In this document: piece by piece, positions 6,757 through 11,005 of the stretch
How positions within the stretch are numbered: the stretch's first letter is position 1
Layout: each line of letters starts with the position of its first letter
DNA from: Lentimonas sp002292345
Lineage (GTDB): Bacteria; Verrucomicrobiota; Verrucomicrobiia; Opitutales; Coraliomargaritaceae
Length of the DNA stretch: 11,005 bases
Direction of reading: 5' to 3'
NCBI GenBank assembly: GCA_964187655.1
Contig: CAXLMP010000112.1
Span: 1-11,005 of the forward strand
Notes under the pieces: model-generated
The model's database searches: none
Told to the model about the DNA's origin: nothing
Seen by the model: only the letters and a program-made list of their open reading frames with translations
Program-made: the position numbers and the translations under genes

Positions 6757-7476
6757 TCAAGCCTCAGGCTTGGCAGCAGCAGACTTGCTGCGCTCGAAAT
6801 CCTCCACCACTTGCACTCGAACCGAGCCTAGTTCGTTTGGACCAGCATCGCGAATGAACACCAGCCGGCGCAGATTCGCCTTATTGCGCCACTTGGCACG
6901 ATACACCCGCGATACCTTACCATCTGATTTGGATTCCAATACCACAATCGGCGTCTTCTCTTCACCGCCGTCAACGGAGATGGCATGCTTACTCTTAGCT
7001 TCCAGCTTAAAGCGTTGTTCACCGACCTTCCAATACAGCACCCTGCTGGAAAGATTGATCAATAAGTAGCTATTCACCCCATGCTCCGACCAGTCATTCT
7101 CGATCGGAAAGACCGAATATTTCATATTCGATTTATCTGGAGCATGGTTAAAAATAAACAGCGGCGACTTCATCGACGGCTTGAGCTGCGCACGCGCGAC
7201 CAACTGCCCTCCACTAGGCTGATCATAGAACAGGATAAGCGGTGGCCCCTGATAATGGTGAGCGAGCGACTTCGACAAATCCCCCAGACGCACCCGCTTG
7301 CGCGGCTGATCTTCACCGCTCCCGAAGTAGACATCAACTCGACGAAAATCCTTACTCAAGCCGATGCATTGAAAATCAAAGCTGACCAGATTTCCTGGTT
7401 CCTCGGCACCACAGGATAAGGCCATCCCAAGCAGTAGCAAGATGACGAGACAGTTTTTAAAGAATAAAGATTTCAT
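6757..7476 (-). CDS. Small exported protein of unknown function, companion of the pilin-like gene
   Basis: 239 residues from the ATG at 7476; an in-frame GTG at 7485 would add three residues and would abut the preceding stop. The N-terminus MKSLFFKNCLVILLLLGMAL is an export signal, followed by SCGAEE. The Cys could be lipidated, but ALSC is a poor lipobox, so signal peptidase I cleavage near SCGA is equally likely. The rest is polar and beta-rich by eye (SFDFQCIGLSKDFRRVDVYFG, then GPPLILFY, and KVGEQRFKLEAKSK), with a charged tail. I recognise no catalytic motif. It lies 9 bp after the stop of the long pilin-like gene, so the two are almost certainly co-transcribed and may act together at the envelope. 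The function is unknown to me. A 143-bp gap with no gene separates it from the next gene downstream. Confidence 0.82.
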   Translation of the reverse strand: MKSLFFKNCLVILLLLGMALSCGAEEPGNLVSFDFQCIGLSKDFRRVDVYFGSGEDQPRKRVRLGDLSKSLAHHYQGPPLILFYDQPSGGQLVARAQLKPSMKSPLFIFNHAPDKSNMKYSVFPIENDWSEHGVNSYLLINLSSRVLYWKVGEQRFKLEAKSKHAISVDGGEEKTPIVVLESKSDGKVSRVYRAKWRNKANLRRLVFIRDAGPNELGSVRVQVVEDFERSKSAAAKPEA

Positions 7477-7485
7477 AACACTCAC

Positions 7486-10400
7486 TTAAATTTGATCCGG
7501 ATCCAGACGACGAAGCTGGACTACTTTAAACTGACGCCCAAATTGCTGATTGGCCACCGACAGCAAATCGTCGAGCGCAGTCTCCGGCTCATCAGCGGGA
7601 TCGACAAAATCAGGCAACTGCTGCACCACCGCTTCGAGATAGACGTGGCTCGTCTCGCCGGAAGTAGGATCGCTCCATTCGCCATAGCTGCGAATGACAA
7701 AAGTATTGGATTTTACGGTCAAAAATGGGCCGAGCGAATTGAGAATGTCGCCCTGTAGAAGGTAGCCCGGTCCCGCGCCGTAGGAGCTGCCCGTCCCCGC
7801 TTCGGGGTCGAGGAAAATATCATGCTGATATTGGGTCGGGGAATTGCCGCCTTTATCAACAGTCAAGCCCAGCGCGTTAACGTCATCATTGAGCCCGGCA
7901 TCGTTGATTGCCTGCTGTAAGGGACCCATTAAGCCCTCAGGGCCGTCCGACAAATCCCTGTTAACGAAATCTGACAAAGAGTGGAATGGCCCCCGCAGCT
8001 TGACTTGCTCGACAACCTTCTGCGCCAACACATTCAACTCATCCGCATCCAACACCCGATAACCACTGCCAGGATTGTTTTGTATGTCCGTGGGATCGGA
8101 CGGATGCGTTTCATCCAAGGTAGGTAGCGTCAAACGTGAAAAAACAGCCCCCTTAGACGTTGCGTTGAGTTGAAGATCCGAATTTGCACCGGCATCAGGA
8201 TCCCCCAGCTCCATGCCGACCACGTCTTGCTCGTAGAGACTTCCAAGAAAAGCCTTCCATGCCTGAACAGAAGTGGAGTTCACATTGAACGCGCCCTCAA
8301 CCAACAGATTGGCAGCAAGCTTTTTCTCTGATCGATCCGGATCAGCAGACTTCCAATCCGTCGCTAGATCTGCAGCGAGATCGCCTACCCCAAGATATAA
8401 CTGCATGCGCGAGTTCTGCAGTCGCTGCGTCCCATTCACAAATGCATCAATCGTATCATCCAGATCCTTCACCTCAGTGCCATCCTCATAGGCTGGCGCG
8501 AGCGACGAAAAGTAATAATCATCCCATAGCGCGTCGTTCAACTTGTAGGAATAGTCAATCGCTGAGCCCTTCCAATCCTGATAAGATAACGGTTTCCCTC
8601 CGATAGGTAGACTTCCATCTTCCAGCCTCAAGTCCACTCCGCCGACAGTAGAGATCGATTCATCGCGCCTAAGGTAAGGCGAGGCAAATGAATTACCGAC
8701 CGCATACGATGGCTCATAACTGTCCCGATTGAAGAACACATGCTGCAACTGAGCCAAGGAGGTCAGCGGGCTGAGTGGTAACTCCCAAGCAACCGGACGT
8801 TGCTGTCCACTATAAGTATCATAAGACATGCCAAAGTAAGGATATTTATCATCGAAAAAATAGTCTGCCACAGGATCCCCTTGGTATTCCTGCGCCTCGT
8901 AAATAGTATTAGGGTTATTGCTAAAATGGGCATAAGTCCCAACCGTGCTCGATGAAAAAGGGGCTCTAGGATTTGAAGATAGATGCAGTTCCATCGCGCT
9001 AGGGGTCCGCAATCCATTATTAATATCCTGACTGGAATTAGCGGTGCAGAAAATGATACCGACCGTTTGTGCGTTGTCGATTAATGCCTGTTTATCAATG
9101 CCTAGATTGAGAAAACCAATACCTTGCTTACCATCATCGCTGGAACTGAATGTTCCGATTGGATTACCGCTATATTCGCCATCTTCGAGTAGGAGTGGCA
9201 CAATATGACGTTTCTGATAATATGATTTCGTTCTGATATCACCGCCTGTGTCAAAATAGAGCCCCGAGAGGTCACGATTGGCAAAAAGAGGTGATATCGC
9301 CAGATCAATCTCAGTCACTGTGGGTTCGACAATCATACCATCTGGTTCAATATTGCTCACTTTAACGTCGTCATATGACGCCGTCCCCAGTCCAGGCTCT
9401 GCGGGGGCATCGCTGAGTTTCCGCCATGATGTCACATGATATCCTGTTTCGCTGCCGCCAATTTCATCTGCCGCTGATAGGGAACTAGCCGTCGGCATCA
9501 CTGTATCACTCGAATATAATTTAATTTCCCCGGGCGCAAACGACTCGTTGGAAGAAATGATTAAGTCCACACCTGAAAAATTCCTGTTAATGTCGATTGT
9601 CGGATCCGATTCAGCCCAAAGGTCTCCCACTCTTGCGCGCCCCTTATAGACAAAGCCCTCAACTGAATCATGGAAACCAAACTCAAGACCAAAGATCATA
9701 TTGGCTCGCACCTTCATCTCTTCACTCGTCTCCAGCGCCACGTTATACGGGTTCCACAACAACGCAACTGGCTGTAGAATCGTCACCAACTTATTCGTAG
9801 TAGAATCGATCTTGAGTGAAACAATCACCACGTAGCCCAGAAACACCGGACTCACCTGAACCGATTCAGCACGCGGCATATCAAACCCCTTGTCATCGTT
9901 ATTACTTTGTAGAATCGGGCGCTCATAGACAACCGGGTCTTTCATCGGTTGATGATAATCAGTTAGGAACCGATAGAAATCCTCCGCTTGAGCTCCATTC
10001 AAATTGCCGTGTGCCTGTGGCAAGGTAGTTTGTAACTCTGGAATCCCACTTGAAGTGAAACCGACCCGCTTGTAGATGTTATAGTGATCCTGAAACACCG
10101 ACCAGGTAGGCCCCTTGACATCCATGGAGCCGTCGGGATGTGCATAACCTTCCTCGACGAAGACGTTGCCGTTGTCTTTATTGCCGTGCTCGAAGGCGAG
10201 CGACAGGTCTTCCTTGAGCCCGCCGGACTTCGGATTAGTGAGCAGGCCATACGAATAAGTCGTGACATCTGGCTGCAGCAGGCTGACAGCCTCCTCCCCC
10301 GCTCCGAGTAGTTCAAAATCGTCAGTCGAAGCAAGCTTGCGCAGTTTCCCCCTAAAGTCGGCATCTGTGCGTTTGTCAGCCGCCAAGGTATCAAACACAT

Positions 10401-11005
10401 TATCTAGTAGCTCAAAGCCGACCCCCGGCGCCGCACAAAGTGCCGTGCGTAAGTCCAAATCTTCAACATCTCCATTCGCTAGTGCCTGATAATAGTCCTC
10501 ATCGGCCAATAGATTGACCTTGGCCTTCACACCTTCATCCGAAACCCAGAAGGCGTATTTACCATCCGTGCCAATGGAGACCTGATCCACCACCACGTCC
10601 TCCGCAGGGCGGTTCAGCGTTTTCTGCAAAATGATCGTATCCGACGCAGCGGAAGCATTATTCACATCCGCTTCATTCGTGAGTCCAGTCGGATCCAACT
10701 GCCCGGAGGCATCCGCAACCGAAGCCAACCACTTGCTGAAGCTTTGTGTCTCCGTATCCGGATCCCACGCCCAGACGCCAGTGTAGTCGCTCGTGTCTGA
10801 TACTGAACCATCAGCTATTAAATCAGCCCGAGCAGTGGCAGTTTGATCACGCCCCGCATACTTCTGTAGTTCGCCAATCGCGAGATTTAACCCCAGCAAC
10901 GCATTCTGCTCGGCCCGCAACTGCTTGATCGATATCTGAGCGGATCGCGACTCCACCTGCACCAAGGTCGTGATCGACAGCAGCAACAACAGCACGAAAG
11001 CCATC
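7486..11005 (-). CDS. Long pilin-like membrane-anchored protein resembling Verru_Chthon cassette protein A, N-terminus outside window
   Basis: At least 1172 residues, with a single N-terminal hydrophobic helix (MAFVLLLLLSITTLVQVES) followed by an amphipathic stretch (QLRAEQNALLGLNLAIGELQKYAG). This is the layout of type IV pilin/GspK-like proteins whose helix is exposed after prepilin cleavage. The Met at 11004 is probably internal: related proteins begin with a short leader and a Gly before the hydrophobic helix, so the true start lies beyond the right edge. Later segments recall the large Verrucomicrobia-specific family: ALWDDYYFSSLAP near 825, an NSRM segment near 863, VEGAFNVNSTSVQAWKAF near 900, and RGPFHSLSDFVNR near 1003-1015, a GspK-like segment. 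I assign the family from memory, not a search. The role is inferred to be a minor-pilin or pseudopilin-like component of an envelope apparatus; no enzymatic motif is visible. It ends 9 bp before the next gene. Confidence 0.75.
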   Translation of the reverse strand, partial: MAFVLLLLLSITTLVQVESRSAQISIKQLRAEQNALLGLNLAIGELQKYAGRDQTATARADLIADGSVSDTSDYTGVWAWDPDTETQSFSKWLASVADASGQLDPTGLTNEADVNNASAASDTIILQKTLNRPAEDVVVDQVSIGTDGKYAFWVSDEGVKAKVNLLADEDYYQALANGDVEDLDLRTALCAAPGVGFELLDNVFDTLAADKRTDADFRGKLRKLASTDDFELLGAGEEAVSLLQPDVTTYSYGLLTNPKSGGLKEDLSLAFEHGNKDNGNVFVEEGYAHPDGSMDVKGPTWSVFQDHYNIYKRVGFTSSGIPELQTTLPQAHGNLNGAQAEDFYRFLTDYHQPMKDPVVYERPILQSNNDDKGFDMPRAESVQVSPVFLGYVVIVSLKIDSTTNKLVTILQPVALLWNPYNVALETSEEMKVRANMIFGLEFGFHDSVEGFVYKGRARVGDLWAESDPTIDINRNFSGVDLIISSNESFAPGEIKLYSSDTVMPTASSLSAADEIGGSETGYHVTSWRKLSDAPAEPGLGTASYDDVKVSNIEPDGMIVEPTVTEIDLAISPLFANRDLSGLYFDTGGDIRTKSYYQKRHIVPLLLEDGEYSGNPIGTFSSSDDGKQGIGFLNLGIDKQALIDNAQTVGIIFCTANSSQDINNGLRTPSAMELHLSSNPRAPFSSSTVGTYAHFSNNPNTIYEAQEYQGDPVADYFFDDKYPYFGMSYDTYSGQQRPVAWELPLSPLTSLAQLQHVFFNRDSYEPSYAVGNSFASPYLRRDESISTVGGVDLRLEDGSLPIGGKPLSYQDWKGSAIDYSYKLNDALWDDYYFSSLAPAYEDGTEVKDLDDTIDAFVNGTQRLQNSRMQLYLGVGDLAADLATDWKSADPDRSEKKLAANLLVEGAFNVNSTSVQAWKAFLGSLYEQDVVGMELGDPDAGANSDLQLNATSKGAVFSRLTLPTLDETHPSDPTDIQNNPGSGYRVLDADELNVLAQKVVEQVKLRGPFHSLSDFVNRDLSDGPEGLMGPLQQAINDAGLNDDVNALGLTVDKGGNSPTQYQHDIFLDPEAGTGSSYGAGPGYLLQGDILNSLGPFLTVKSNTFVIRSYGEWSDPTSGETSHVYLEAVVQQLPDFVDPADEPETALDDLLSVANQQFGRQFKVVQLRRLDPDQI

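Noticed and set aside
6758..6772. Perfect inverted repeat CAAGCC-TCA-GGCTTG at the end of the small exported gene, considered as a terminator
   Set aside because: It overlaps the last codons and stop and has a 3-nt loop, but no T-run follows on the transcribed strand.

Overview
The window looks like a piece of a marine or polysaccharide-degrading Verrucomicrobia chromosome (Puniceicoccales/Opitutae-like; organism inferred, not proven). The grounds are a combination of tandem GH29 fucosidases, a secreted formylglycine sulfatase, and a very long pilin-like protein of the kind often annotated as Verru_Chthon cassette protein A. Every gene I can support lies on the minus strand. Plus-strand reading frames look like shadows, and I see no tRNA, rRNA, CRISPR array, insertion sequence or phage gene.

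In transcription order (right to left): (1) a roughly 1170-residue membrane-anchored pilin-like protein (7486 to beyond 11005, N-terminus outside the window), followed 9 bp later by (2) a small secreted protein of unknown function (6757-7476). After a 143-bp gap come (3) a secreted protein with two N-terminal beta domains and a C-terminal GH29-like barrel carrying a WWFDG motif (4876-6573), (4) a secreted sulfatase (3279-4829), and (5) a cytoplasmic glycerophosphodiester phosphodiesterase gene (2506-3246). After a 173-bp gap with a perfect 20-bp palindrome come two tandem secreted GH29 alpha-L-fucosidases: (6) complete at 1130-2332 and (7) cut by the left edge at 1-1073.

Genes 3, 4, 6 and 7 together suggest outer-membrane/periplasmic depolymerisation of a sulfated, fucose-containing glycan (fucoidan-like or host mucin-like). 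The sulfatase would remove ester sulfate, and the fucosidases and the cryptic barrel protein would attack fucosyl or related linkages. The phosphodiesterase sits between them but has no signal peptide, so its link to the pathway is unclear. Genes 1-2 probably belong to a separate pilus-like/pseudopilin system.

The most striking single observation is that the phosphodiesterase gene carries an in-frame amber codon at codon 200, followed by 46 open codons that encode the missing, recognisable C-terminal end of the family. It is therefore a very recent nonsense pseudogene, a sequencing error, or a readthrough gene. Other points of interest are the 20-bp palindrome next to a putative promoter, a 13-bp word shared upstream of both fucosidases, and the cryptic WWFDG barrel protein.
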